Shown piece after piece: positions 13,026 to 21,189 of a stretch of DNA of 64,000 bases (position 1 is the stretch's first letter; the number at the start of each line of letters is the position of its first letter). The stretch comes from Palsa-506 sp963836355 (lineage in GTDB: Bacteria > Actinomycetota > Actinomycetes > Streptosporangiales > Streptosporangiaceae). The stretch covers positions 496,001 to 560,000 of the forward strand of contig CAWIJO010000006.1 in the NCBI GenBank assembly GCA_963836355.1. Direction: 5' to 3'. A model generated the notes under the pieces. The model saw only the letters and a list, made by a program, of their open reading frames with translations. It did not search any database and had not been told where the DNA came from. A program made the position numbers and the translations under genes.

Positions 13026-13907
13026 TTAGGGATGCGGGGGGAGGTGCCCGTCCTCGACGGCTCGGTGGTACAGCTCAAGCTTGGTGGGGGCGGCCCGCCC
13101 GGCCCGGGCGTATTTCTCCCGGACCCGCCCGACGTATTGCTTGACCGTCTCTTCGCTGAGGCCCATCCGCTTGGCGACCGATTTCATCGGCATGCCAGTG
13201 GCGTACAGCTGCAGCGCACGGGTCTCCTGCGGGCTGAGTTCGGGCCGGTCGGTGGCGTCGTCGGTGGCGAAGATGTAGGCGAGCCGCGGCGAGATCCAGT
13301 CCTGCCCGGCAGCGACGGACCTGATGGCCGCCCGCACCTGCACGGTCTCCTCGTCCTTCAGCACGTAGCCAAGGGCACCCGCGCGCATGGCGGCCCGGAC
13401 CGGGCGCGGCTTGTCGGACGCGGCCAGCACAAGGACAGCCGGGCCGGCCGCGAGGATCTTGGCCACGTTGCGCTCAACGGTGGTCCCGTCACCGAGTTCG
13501 AGATCGAGCAACACGACGCGCGCGCGGCGGCCAGGCCCGGCCAGCAGGCTGTCCACGGTGGAGGCGGTGCCGACCACCCTGATCCCGCCGTCGGGGGCAG
13601 TGACCCAGCTGGCAATTCCATCCAGCACGATGGGGTGGTTATCCACCGCCGCGACGTCGATGACGCCGGCCGCCAAGGCATCCCGATCGGCCGCGGCGGC
13701 GTCCGCGCCGCCCGCGGCACTGCTGACGCCCGCGGCACTGCTGACGCCCGCGCCGCCCGCGGCACTGCTGACGCCCGCGGCATTCTGGTCGGCCGCCAGG
13801 CCGCCAGGCGCAGTGCTGCTGCCCGCGGCGGGATTCTTGACGGCCGCGCCGGAACCATCGTCCGCGATGCCGTGCACGGCATCGCTGCCGTTCGCGATGC
13901 CAATCAC
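13026..13907 (-). CDS. LuxR/NarL-family response regulator with Ala/Ser-rich N-terminal extension
   Basis: The 293-residue protein has a receiver domain (VDNHPIVLDG about 88; phosphoacceptor Asp in VVLLDLELGDG about 133; LGYVLKDEE) and a C-terminal LuxR helix-turn-helix (LSPQETRALQLYATG..GLSEETVKQYVGRVREKY). Its GTG start overlaps the stop of the upstream kinase-like gene (GTGA), which supports the long N-terminus. That N-terminus, about 75 residues, is low complexity and built of AAGVSSAAGG-like repeats encoded by an 18-bp DNA repeat; such an extension is not normal for this family. Third gene of a three-gene signalling operon; it probably regulates a target outside the window. Confidence 0.92.
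   Translation of the reverse strand: MIGIANGSDAVHGIADDGSGAAVKNPAAGSSTAPGGLAADQNAAGVSSAAGGAGVSSAAGVSSAAGGADAAAADRDALAAGVIDVAAVDNHPIVLDGIASWVTAPDGGIRVVGTASTVDSLLAGPGRRARVVLLDLELGDGTTVERNVAKILAAGPAVLVLAASDKPRPVRAAMRAGALGYVLKDEETVQVRAAIRSVAAGQDWISPRLAYIFATDDATDRPELSPQETRALQLYATGMPMKSVAKRMGLSEETVKQYVGRVREKYARAGRAAPTKLELYHRAVEDGHLPPHP
13711..13782 (-). repeat. 18-bp in-frame tandem repeat in the response-regulator N-terminus
   Basis: On the plus strand CCCGCGGCACTGCTGACG occurs at 13711-13728, 13729-13746 and, after 9 bases, 13756-13773, followed by half a unit. Being a multiple of three, it adds six residues (VSSAAG) per copy. Confidence 0.85.
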
Positions 13908-15034
13908 GCCGGGACCGCCTTGCGCCAGCGGACTTCCAGGCAGCCGGTGCCGGCGTCGTCGATGTCGAGCGTGGCACGCCAGCGTGCTGTCGCGGGCACC
14001 ATGGCGCGCAGCCCGGTCACGTCCGGCGCGGCCCCCGGAGCCCGGTCGAAGGTCACGTAGAGCTCCACGTCGTCGCCGGAGGCCAGGACGGTGAGGAGCA
14101 CCGGGTGCGGCGGGATCGCGTTCATCACGATGTCGACCGCCGCCAGGGTCGCGCTGGCCACCGCAGGCTCGGGCCGGCCTGGGTCACCGACCACCTGAAT
14201 CTCCGTCGGCACGCCCCGCGCCCTAGCCGCGTGCAGGGCCGGCTCCAGCTCGGCCAGCAGCCCTCCGGCGTCCTGCGGCCGGTCGGCCAGCGCCCGCCGC
14301 AGCGTCGCCGCGTGCCGGGCGCAGAGTTCCCGCACCCTGCTGTCGGCCGGGTCAAGTTCGCCGTCGGCAATGCCGCGCAGCAGCGGCAGCGCATCGACCT
14401 CCAGCAGCGCGAGCCGCTCCCGGCGGTCCTGCAGCACCGCCGTCTCGGCAGCGCGTTCCGCCGCTAATCTGCTGGTCAGCGCGGCACGACGAGCGGCCAT
14501 TCCGGCACTGGCACGCCAGGTCGGCTGCAGTGCGGCGAAGACGACCAGGATCACGATTAGTGTGTAAGCAGTGGCGGCGAGCCGGGCCAGGCTCAGCGGA
14601 GTCACGCCCAGCAAGTGCACGGCCAGGACGGCATGCACGGCGAAGACCAGGATGGCGCCGGCGACCCATTCCCAGGCCCGGCGGATCAGCGCGACGATGG
14701 CGAGCAGCCAGCCCGATCCGACGACCGACCAGTCAACAAATCCGTGGCCGCGGCGTTCCCAGCCAACGATCGCGACCGCCGCGACCGCGGCGGCCAGGGC
14801 GGCGGCGGCGTCCGCCCGGCCGAAGCGGCAGGCCCGGGCCCGCGGCACCAGCCAAGCCGCGGCGCCGAGCAGGCCGAGCCACACCGCGACCGGCACCGCC
14901 GGCTGGCGGTAGTAATGCATATAGGCCAGCACCTGGAGCAAGAGGGTGAGCTGCCAGACCGCGACTACCAGCCCGACCATGCGCGGCAGCTCGGAGTCCT
15001 GCTCATCCTGCAGCAGCATGCCGCGGCTCACCAT
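13904..15034 (-). CDS. Membrane histidine-kinase-like protein with degenerate kinase core
   Basis: The 376-residue protein starts at an ATG overlapping the stop of the first kinase (ATGA). It has about five or six hydrophobic segments (residues about 15-175), then a helical stretch (RERLALLEVDALPLLRGIAD) at the place of the dimerisation/phosphoacceptor helices, but no ER..HD histidine motif. The C-terminal HATPase-like part keeps VMNAIPPH and strand patterns but lacks recognisable G boxes. I read it as a pseudokinase or accessory sensor that dimerises with the neighbouring kinase. The downstream regulator overlaps it by four bases. A function independent of phosphorylation is possible. Confidence 0.8.
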   Translation of the reverse strand: MVSRGMLLQDEQDSELPRMVGLVVAVWQLTLLLQVLAYMHYYRQPAVPVAVWLGLLGAAAWLVPRARACRFGRADAAAALAAAVAAVAIVGWERRGHGFVDWSVVGSGWLLAIVALIRRAWEWVAGAILVFAVHAVLAVHLLGVTPLSLARLAATAYTLIVILVVFAALQPTWRASAGMAARRAALTSRLAAERAAETAVLQDRRERLALLEVDALPLLRGIADGELDPADSRVRELCARHAATLRRALADRPQDAGGLLAELEPALHAARARGVPTEIQVVGDPGRPEPAVASATLAAVDIVMNAIPPHPVLLTVLASGDDVELYVTFDRAPGAAPDVTGLRAMVPATARWRATLDIDDAGTGCLEVRWRKAVPA

Positions 15035-16653
15035 CAGACACCAGCCAGCGCGGCGCTGCCGCCCGGCACGGTCGCCTGGCCGGCATCTGGCGGCGGTGCC
15101 CAGCAGAGAATTACCTCGGTACCGGCGCCCGGCGACGACCGGATCAGGGCCCGGCCGCCCCAATCGGCGAGCCGCTCGACTATGGACCGGCGCAAGCCAA
15201 GCCGGGACGGATCGACCTTACCGGGATCGAATCCGGCGCCGGCATCGCGCACAATCACCCGGATGCCATCCGGGCACGTCTCAGGTTCGCCCGCGGTCAG
15301 GGCATTTCCGGCTGGCACCGCCCCGGCTGGCACCGCCCCGGCTGGCACCGCGCCGCTCCCGTCCGGCGCCACCGGGCAGATCTCGACCCAGGCCTCGCCG
15401 GTTTCCGCATGGCTGGCCACGTTCGCCAGCGCCTCGCGGACTGCGTACGCGATCGCGACCGCAACCGGCACCGGGACGGCTGGCGCGCGCGCAGGTCCCG
15501 CCACCGGGCCGGCGCCGACCAGCCCGTCCGGCTCGGCCGCCGGGCCGGCGCTGACTACGTGGCAGGCTCCGTCCGGGAGGCCGGCCGCATCCGCGCCGCC
15601 CGGGGTTTCCGGCCCGGGTGCCGCGCCGCCGGCGATCTTGACGTGCACGGTCAAGCCACGGTCCCGCATCTCGGTGGCGACTGCCTCAATGGCCGCGACC
15701 ATGCCACCGTATGACCGCCTGGCGTTCTCCGCCGGATCCGGCCCGTAAGCCGTGCCGACCTCGCCTGCCGCACTAGCCTCGCCCGCCGCACTAGCCTGAC
15801 CTGCAGCACTAGCCCGACCAGCAGCAGGGGGCACGTCTGCCTCGGCCGGGATGCTGAGTACGTATTCCATCAGCGTCACATCGTGGCGGCACCGGCCGAC
15901 GACGCCGGCCGAGCCGCCGCCGCCCGAACGCGCCAGCGCGGTCAGCGTGTTGAGCACCGTGTCGTGCAGCAGGCGCTCATGCTCGCGGCGCTCGATGTCC
16001 CTGGACAGCAGGACATAGTGCTCGCGGGATTCCCGGTCCGCCAGCGCAAGGGCGGCATCCGCTGCGGTCGCCCAGCGGTAAAGGGACCAGGCAGCGCACC
16101 AGGCCACGGCGGCGACGGTAGTCAGCAGATAACCCGCCGCGACCGGGGAATTACTGGCGGGTACCGGCCCGGGCAACATGACGGTGCCAGCCCAGTACGC
16201 TACCCCCGATATGGCCGCGAGCGGCACTAGCACCCGCGTCGGCGCGAACCAGGCCGGAACGACGATCTGCCCTGCCATCAAGATGAACAGCCAGTTGGAG
16301 GTATCGCCGCGCATGGCAGCAGGCACGCTCCACATGAGACCGAGCGCGAGCGCCACGTGAATGGCAGAGTCAAGGCAGGCTACCTGCCAGCCCGGCCAAC
16401 TTCGGCGCAGATAGGCCACGATCACGGCCGCCCAGCCCACCGCAATGACAGGCCCGGCAAGTCGCCACGGATCCAGCGCGTAAAACGAGTGCCAGATGGC
16501 TACCTGCACGACGACGTAGCCGATCACAATGCAGCGAATGGTCAGCGCGGTCCGGGCGGCCACCGATTTCACGGTCGTCAGCGCGGGCCCGGCGGATGCG
16601 CTGCCGGAGGTGCTTGCGGCCCGCCAGCGCGCGAGGTACGCAGGTGGCCACAT
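15034..16653 (-). CDS. Sensor histidine kinase (NarL-type, HisKA_3)
   Basis: The 539-residue protein has five to six membrane segments in the first 200 residues, then the H-box ERREHERLLHDTVLN (phospho-His about 230), the N-box REALANVASHA (about 408) and the G-box DAGAGFDPGKVDPSRLGL (about 470). It autophosphorylates and should phosphorylate the response regulator two genes downstream. Two low-complexity insertions sit in the catalytic region: RASAAGQASAAGEASAAG and repeated AVPAG units, each encoded by short perfect DNA repeats. First gene of a three-gene operon with overlapping starts and stops. Confidence 0.92.
   Translation of the reverse strand: MWPPAYLARWRAASTSGSASAGPALTTVKSVAARTALTIRCIVIGYVVVQVAIWHSFYALDPWRLAGPVIAVGWAAVIVAYLRRSWPGWQVACLDSAIHVALALGLMWSVPAAMRGDTSNWLFILMAGQIVVPAWFAPTRVLVPLAAISGVAYWAGTVMLPGPVPASNSPVAAGYLLTTVAAVAWCAAWSLYRWATAADAALALADRESREHYVLLSRDIERREHERLLHDTVLNTLTALARSGGGGSAGVVGRCRHDVTLMEYVLSIPAEADVPPAAGRASAAGQASAAGEASAAGEVGTAYGPDPAENARRSYGGMVAAIEAVATEMRDRGLTVHVKIAGGAAPGPETPGGADAAGLPDGACHVVSAGPAAEPDGLVGAGPVAGPARAPAVPVPVAVAIAYAVREALANVASHAETGEAWVEICPVAPDGSGAVPAGAVPAGAVPAGNALTAGEPETCPDGIRVIVRDAGAGFDPGKVDPSRLGLRRSIVERLADWGGRALIRSSPGAGTEVILCWAPPPDAGQATVPGGSAALAGV
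15311..15355 (-). repeat. 15-bp tandem repeat inside the sensor kinase gene (AVPAG units)
   Basis: GCTGGCACCGCCCCG occurs twice perfectly (15311-15325, 15326-15340) and once with one change (15341-15355). It encodes an Ala-Val-Pro-Ala-Gly pentapeptide array between the N and G boxes. Confidence 0.85.
15763..15829 (-). repeat. 18-bp tandem repeat inside the sensor kinase gene (ASAAGE units)
   Basis: Three units of the GCCCGCCGCACTAGCCTG type plus a partial copy follow each other with a few base changes. They encode (A-S-A-A-G-x)n in the linker between the H and N boxes. Confidence 0.8.
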
Positions 16654-16732
16654 GACCCTGATGATATGACCTAGCGGGACGCCAGGACGGCTGCACCCAA
16701 TTCACCCGCTTGCCGAGCGGCCTTTGCCAGGC

Positions 16733-16794
16733 AATTTCATGATCACGGAGAATTCGCGCGCCAGGACCCCGCAGATCATCCGTGATCATGAAGT
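16733..16794. repeat. Palindromic dispersed element, copy 1
   Basis: TTCATGATCACGGA (16736-16749) is the exact reverse complement of 16779-16792. The whole ~62-bp block, including the GCGCGCCAGGACCCC centre, aligns with copy 2 at 18551-18615 with few differences. It looks like a REP/MITE-type non-coding repeat and lies next to a gene fragment. Confidence 0.85.
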
Positions 16795-16947
16795 GTGCTC
16801 CACTAGTGCGCGCGGTTGCTGCAGGCTGGAGTACAACGCCTGCTCGAAGTCGACGCACAGCTGGAAACGGTCACCGAAGGGCAGCGTCTGGGAGAAAATT
16901 GAGCCGGTCACGCCGGTCGCCGGGTCGACCAGAATGCGCGTACTGAA
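16786..16947 (-). pseudogene. C-terminal fragment of a beta-lactamase-family serine hydrolase
   Basis: One frame reads STRILVDPATGVTGSIF followed by SQTLPFGDRFQLCVDFEQAL, which matches the tail of class C beta-lactamase-like esterases as I remember it (WWVDP..DL.GVF.TQ..P). The upstream catalytic part is absent from the rest of the 16.95-17.2 kb interval, so this is a remnant. It ends inside the palindromic repeat, suggesting the element or a deletion at it removed neighbouring DNA. From here to the next gene (17200) I see no other coding sequence, only a short plus-strand frame ending at 17068 (LDAWTDELAEAYRW) that I cannot place. Confidence 0.55.
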
Positions 16948-17199
16948 CAGGCCCGCGCCGGCCGGCCGGAAGATCGTCGCCTGGCACAACGAGGATCCGG
17001 CCCGGTAGCGATCCGGCGCGCGGCTGGACGCGTGGACCGATGAGCTGGCCGAGGCCTACCGGTGGTGATGCCGGCCGCTGCGGCCGCGAGCCGTTTCGCT
17101 GGCACCGGCCACGGCAGGCCGCGTTAATAATGGTTTTCATCGTGGTTCTGGACGGTGTCCACCCGCCCGTCAGGCCGGCGCGGCTGTCATGATTGCAGG

Positions 17200-18504
17200 G
17201 TGCACGATGATCCGCCGCCCGTTACGAGGCGGGCCCGCCTCTGGACTGCCGCGGAGTCAAGGAATGTGCCGCTGCGGGCCATCCTGGCGACAGTCGCCGT
17301 GGTGGTCACGGTCTGGACGGCCGGGAAGCTGATCTACCGGCTGCGGGACGTCCTGCTGCTGATGGTCGTCGCTGGGTTCGTGGCGCTGATCCTGAACCCG
17401 CTGGTGCTCGCGGTGCAGCGGTGGGGAATCCGGCGCCGCGGGCTGGCCGTTACGGTGGTGACGCTGTGGGGCCTGCTGGTCTTCGCCGGCCTGGCGGTGG
17501 CGTTCGGCTACCCGCTGGCCAACGGGATCAGCCACCTGGCCGACGATCTGCCCTCATACGTAAACCAGGTGCAGCACGGCCAGGGCTGGCTCGGGCACCT
17601 GGTCCGCAGGTATCACGTCGAGGCGTGGGTACAGAGCAACGCGCCCAAGCTGACCAATCTCGGCCAGGGCCTCGCGAAGCCGGCCCTGAGCCTGGGCAAG
17701 GGCGCCATCACGCTGGTGATCGCGCTGCTCACCATCTTCGTGCTCGTGCTGCTGCTGCTGCTGGAAGGCCCGAAGATGCGGGCCGGCGTGCTCGGCATGA
17801 TGTCGCCGGCCAGGGCCGAGCGCTACTCCCGGATCGCTCGCGAGGTCAACCGCTCGGTCACCGGCTACATGCTGGGGAACTTCCTGACCTCGCTCATCGC
17901 CGGGGTCATCGTCTTCGTGACGCTGCTGCTGCTCGGCGTGCCGTTCCCGTTCCTGTGGGCGCTGTGGGTGGCGCTGGTCGACTTCCTGCCGATGATCGGC
18001 GGCGCGCTGGCGGGCATTCCCACGGTGCTGTTCGCGGCCGGACACTCGCTGACGGCCGGCATCATCACCCTGATCGTGTTCCTCACCTATCAGCAGATCG
18101 AGAACCACGTGCTCAACCCGGTGGTGATGAGCCGGACGGTGCGGGTCAACCCGCTGCTGGTGCTGGTATCCATCCTGGTCGGGGCTTCCATCGGCAGCTG
18201 GATCGGCGGCAGTTTCGGCGCCTTCGTGGCAGCCTTGCTGGCCATCCCCGCCGCCGGGGCAATCCAGGTGATGCTCCGCGAGGTCTGGCAGGCGACCGCC
18301 GTTGTACAACCCGCCAGCGCCGGGGACGCAGGCGACGGCGGTGCTGGCGCCGCCGAGGGAGTGACTGCTGCCGCAGGCGCGGGCAGCGCGGGCGCGGGCA
18401 GCGCGGGCGCGGGCAGCGCGGGCGCGGGCAGCGCGGGCGCGGGCAGCGCGGGCGCGGGCAGCGCGAGCAGCGGGCGAAGTGCGGCCGAGGGGCCCGTTGC
18501 CTGA
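17200..18504 (+). CDS. AI-2E family transporter (PerM-like permease)
   Basis: The 434-residue membrane protein has the AI-2E/PerM pattern: two N-terminal hydrophobic helices (LRAILATVAVVVTVWTAG, LLLMVVAGFVALILNPLV), a soluble middle part, then a cluster of helices containing LWVALVDFLPMIGGALAGIP and TYQQIENHVLNPVVMS, the family's best conserved stretch. Members export autoinducer-2 or ions; the substrate here is unknown. GTG 17200 fits the conserved start better than the GTG at 17155. The C-terminal cytoplasmic tail is six perfect GAGSA repeats, a local expansion not part of the family. The gene stands alone between two copies of a palindromic repeat. Confidence 0.9.
   Translation: MHDDPPPVTRRARLWTAAESRNVPLRAILATVAVVVTVWTAGKLIYRLRDVLLLMVVAGFVALILNPLVLAVQRWGIRRRGLAVTVVTLWGLLVFAGLAVAFGYPLANGISHLADDLPSYVNQVQHGQGWLGHLVRRYHVEAWVQSNAPKLTNLGQGLAKPALSLGKGAITLVIALLTIFVLVLLLLLEGPKMRAGVLGMMSPARAERYSRIAREVNRSVTGYMLGNFLTSLIAGVIVFVTLLLLGVPFPFLWALWVALVDFLPMIGGALAGIPTVLFAAGHSLTAGIITLIVFLTYQQIENHVLNPVVMSRTVRVNPLLVLVSILVGASIGSWIGGSFGAFVAALLAIPAAGAIQVMLREVWQATAVVQPASAGDAGDGGAGAAEGVTAAAGAGSAGAGSAGAGSAGAGSAGAGSAGAGSASSGRSAAEGPVA
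18376..18465 (+). repeat. Six perfect 15-bp tandem repeats encoding (GAGSA)6
   Basis: GGCGCGGGCAGCGCG is repeated six times without a change at the end of the AI-2E transporter gene. Perfect identity points to recent slippage; copy number is likely to vary between strains. Confidence 0.95.
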
Positions 18505-18550
18505 GTTATCCGCGTGGTGCATGGTGCGGGTGTTACGAGGCACCGCCCCG

Positions 18551-18615
18551 CCATTTCATGATCACGGGATGATTCACGCGCTGGACCCCCCGGATCATCC
18601 GTGATCACGAAATGG
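18551..18615. repeat. Palindromic dispersed element, copy 2
   Basis: CATTTCATGATCACGG on the left pairs with CCGTGATCACGAAATG on the right with one mismatch; the centre ACGCGCTGGACCCCC resembles that of copy 1. It lies between convergent genes (AI-2E transporter and RNA-methylase-like) and could also act as a terminator. Confidence 0.85.
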
Positions 18616-18657
18616 GTGTCCGGCGGGCGCGGGCAGGCGCCACCGGCACGGGCAGGC

Positions 18658-19701
18658 TCAGGGCTTGCGGGCGACGAGGACGTCGCGCACGATCGCCTGG
18701 TCTACCCGGTGCCGGAACGCCAGGTAAGGCCCCATTTCTAGGGGCTCAAGCCCGGCCCCTGCGAGGATCTTCGCTGCCGCGTCGCGTGGCGCGACAAGGG
18801 TGTTCCATGCGATACCGAGCGCCCCGCCGCCGCGCAGCAGCGCGGCCCACACGCCGGCCGCCTCGGCCAGCAGGTCCAGCGGGCTTCGCGCGCGGCCGCG
18901 GGCCGCCGATCGGCTGCCATGCTGGATGCCGTACGGCGCGTCCGCCACCAGCAAATCGAAGGCCCCGGGCTTGAAGAACTCCAGAGCCCGGACCGTGTCG
19001 GCGTTGACCACGTCCAGGTGCTGGGTCAGGCCGGATTTGTAGGCCCCTTTCGTTGCCGCCAGGGTGACCTGCAGGCGCCTGGCGGCCACCTGCCGGTTCC
19101 GGCGTACCGGGCCGGCGTAGTCCACGTGGTGCTTGATCTTCTTGCGCTTCAGCCAGGTCTGGATGAACGCCGAGTATGCCTCGAAATCCTGCTGATCGCG
19201 ATCCACGCCCGCGGCGTCGAACCCCGACATCAGTGCCTGATTGAGCGTCGTTCCACGACCGCAGAGCGGGTCGATCACGGCGAATTTCCGGTCCAGCATG
19301 TCGCGGGCGAATCCGGATGACAGCAGGGTCACGTTGAGCAGCAGCTTGGTGAACTGCTCGTTGGTCTTTCCCTGGTATTTCTGGATGGTGATCAGGTCGT
19401 CATCGAAGCAGTCCAGGGGGCGGAGCTCGACCGGCCTGAGCAGGTCGCCCGCCACCTCGAACAGCGCGTAGGCGCAGGAGAGGTTGGCAAGGAATGCGGC
19501 GTCCCGGCCGGTCAGGCCCTCCTGGCCGACGGTGAACGTGACATACCGCACGCCGCCGATCAGCTCGGCGGATACGTCCGAGATGCGGCCGTCGAGGACG
19601 GAACGGCTGAACACCTCAAGCTCGGCCTGCGTAAGCGCGACCGACGCGCCCGCGTAGACGCGGTTAGCCGACGGCAGGATCAGCAGCGCATACCGGTGCA
19701 T
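18658..19701 (-). CDS. TRM11-like SAM-dependent RNA/DNA methyltransferase
   Basis: The 347-residue protein has a Rossmann methyltransferase core with motif I DPLCGRGTTLNQAL (about 145) and the catalytic motif IV DAPYGIQHGS (about 256), as in Trm11/THUMP-type N2-guanine or related methylases. The N-terminal 130 residues (MHRYALLILPSANRVY..) would be the substrate domain. ATG 19701 has GGAG upstream; the frame is open further but without homology. It diverges from the HD-domain gene and converges on the AI-2E transporter. Target nucleic acid unknown. Confidence 0.85.
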   Translation of the reverse strand: MHRYALLILPSANRVYAGASVALTQAELEVFSRSVLDGRISDVSAELIGGVRYVTFTVGQEGLTGRDAAFLANLSCAYALFEVAGDLLRPVELRPLDCFDDDLITIQKYQGKTNEQFTKLLLNVTLLSSGFARDMLDRKFAVIDPLCGRGTTLNQALMSGFDAAGVDRDQQDFEAYSAFIQTWLKRKKIKHHVDYAGPVRRNRQVAARRLQVTLAATKGAYKSGLTQHLDVVNADTVRALEFFKPGAFDLLVADAPYGIQHGSRSAARGRARSPLDLLAEAAGVWAALLRGGGALGIAWNTLVAPRDAAAKILAGAGLEPLEMGPYLAFRHRVDQAIVRDVLVARKP

Positions 19702-19894
19702 GAGTCTCCTACCGGGCAGTGTCCGGCTGCGGGCGGCCGCAGGCGGCCGACTGCGGCCGGCGCCAGGTCGCCGGGTCCCGGGAATGCCCGGCGGCACTTG
19801 GGTTGTGTCGATGTCCACGCCGCGGCTCCCCGTGCTGTCCTCTGCAGGAGTATCGCGCGTCGCGCGGCTGGCCGTGGTCTGCTACTGATGGGGC

Positions 19895-20614
19895 ATGGAA
19901 CCGGGTGAGCGACGGCCGCTGGCCACCATGGCGCTGCACGCGATCACCGCGAGCCGCGGCGAGGCGGGCCTGCGCGAGCGGCTCGCGCTGGAAATCGCCG
20001 CGTTCCCGGACGATGACCGGCAGCGGATCGAGCGCGCGCTGGAACTGGCCGCCCGGCTGCACGCCGCCGACCGCCGCCAGCGTGAGCCCTACCTCAACCA
20101 CCTGCTCCGCGTCGCCATCCGGATCATCAGCCACTACCGCATCACCGACCCCGACGTCATCAGCGCCGCCCTGCTGCACGACGCCGCCGAGGATCACCCC
20201 GACGGGCTTGCCCCCGGCGGCGGACAGCCCGAAGCCATCGCCGCCATCGCCGCCAGGTTCGGCACCCGCACCGCCGAACTCGTCGCAGCCGTCACAAACC
20301 CCATGGATAACGGGCCAGGCGGTGACAGCCGCCAGCGATATCGCGATCACGTCGCCGCCAGCCTGGCCACCAGCCCATGGGCCCGGGTCATCAAGATGTC
20401 CGACTTCACCGACAACGGCGTCGGCCTCATCCACACCACCGGCCCGATGGTCGGCAAGCTCGCCGCCAAGTACGCCCCGCTCGTCCCGGTGCTGCGCGAG
20501 CTCATCGCCCGCCCCGACACTCCCCTTGACCAGGACGTGAAGGCACACATCTTCGACCAGCTCGACCGCGCGGCGCAGCGCTTCGCCGCGATCCTGCGAG
20601 CGCCTGGCCCATGA
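19895..20614 (+). CDS. HD-domain hydrolase, RelA/SpoT-hydrolase-like
   Basis: A 239-residue all-helical protein with YLNHLLRVAI, ISAALLHDAAEDHPD (HD metal site, about 95) and VIKMSDFTDN, the three metal-binding segments of the ppGpp-hydrolase/Mesh1 type of HD domain. No synthetase or TGS/ACT domain follows, so it is a stand-alone hydrolase. ppGpp, another nucleotide or a phosphoester could be the substrate. The start ATG has only a weak ribosome site. It converges on trmO with a 3-bp gap. Codon use is especially C-rich. Confidence 0.82.
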   Translation: MEPGERRPLATMALHAITASRGEAGLRERLALEIAAFPDDDRQRIERALELAARLHAADRRQREPYLNHLLRVAIRIISHYRITDPDVISAALLHDAAEDHPDGLAPGGGQPEAIAAIAARFGTRTAELVAAVTNPMDNGPGGDSRQRYRDHVAASLATSPWARVIKMSDFTDNGVGLIHTTGPMVGKLAAKYAPLVPVLRELIARPDTPLDQDVKAHIFDQLDRAAQRFAAILRAPGP

Positions 20615-20617
20615 GCA

Positions 20618-21034
20618 TCATCGCTCGCCTCTTGGCTCCAGCACGGGCTTGACGTCCACGATCGGCGTCCCGTCCAGTGCCTCCAGGTTGCGCACTCGCA
20701 TCCTGGCGCCGTCGACCGAGACAATCGCTACCCGGTGCAGGCCGACCGGGTTCGGCCGGTCGGGCGAGCGGGTGCTGAACACGCCCGTGGCAGGCCTGGC
20801 CGGATCTCCGCGAGGGTGCACGACCAAGACGTCGCGACGGGCACGATCAAGCCAGGTCAGCACGATGACCTCGGTGCCGGCCTGAAGGTCACGGAAGGCA
20901 TCGGTCAGCTCTGGCTCGAACACGAGCCAGGCATCAGGCGCTCCCTCGTCGCCTTGCCTCGGCGCCAGGTCACCATCGGTCAGCGGGGACTCAACCCGCC
21001 CGACGGGGCGCAGCACATACGATCTGTCAGTCAA
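20618..21034 (-). CDS. trmO: TrmO/TsaA-type tRNA (t6A37) N6-methyltransferase
   Basis: A 138-residue beta-barrel protein of the TsaA/VirR family. Visible marks are LRPVGRVESPL at the start and FSTRSPDRPNPVGLHRVAI, the family SAM-binding signature. TrmO methylates N6-threonylcarbamoyl-adenosine 37 of tRNA-Thr with SAM. The length matches the bacterial single-domain form. It shares a 155-bp divergent promoter region with the MerR gene. Confidence 0.92.
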   Translation of the reverse strand: MTDRSYVLRPVGRVESPLTDGDLAPRQGDEGAPDAWLVFEPELTDAFRDLQAGTEVIVLTWLDRARRDVLVVHPRGDPARPATGVFSTRSPDRPNPVGLHRVAIVSVDGARMRVRNLEALDGTPIVDVKPVLEPRGER

Positions 21035-21148
21035 CCTGCATCCCTCCAGCCGGGCCAGCGCGGGCTTACCGGCCCCGGCGGCCGGCCCGCGGTACCGCCC
21101 TGGCGGCCGGCCGCCAGGCGGCCGGGACGATCCCGTGGCTGCCGGTGC

Positions 21149-21179
21149 TTGACCCTGACACAGTGTGAGGCCGCACGGT
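21149..21179 (+). promoter_or_regulatory. MerR-type promoter/operator before the MerR gene
   Basis: A -35 hexamer TTGACC (21149-21154) is followed after 19 bases by a weak -10 (CACGGT). The over-long spacer holds the dyad CCTGACACAGTGTGAGG (21154-21170), symmetric except at the centre and one pair. This is the classic layout of a MerR-controlled promoter; the start codon follows 10 bases later. Confidence 0.65.
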
Positions 21180-21189
21180 AGGACATGTC

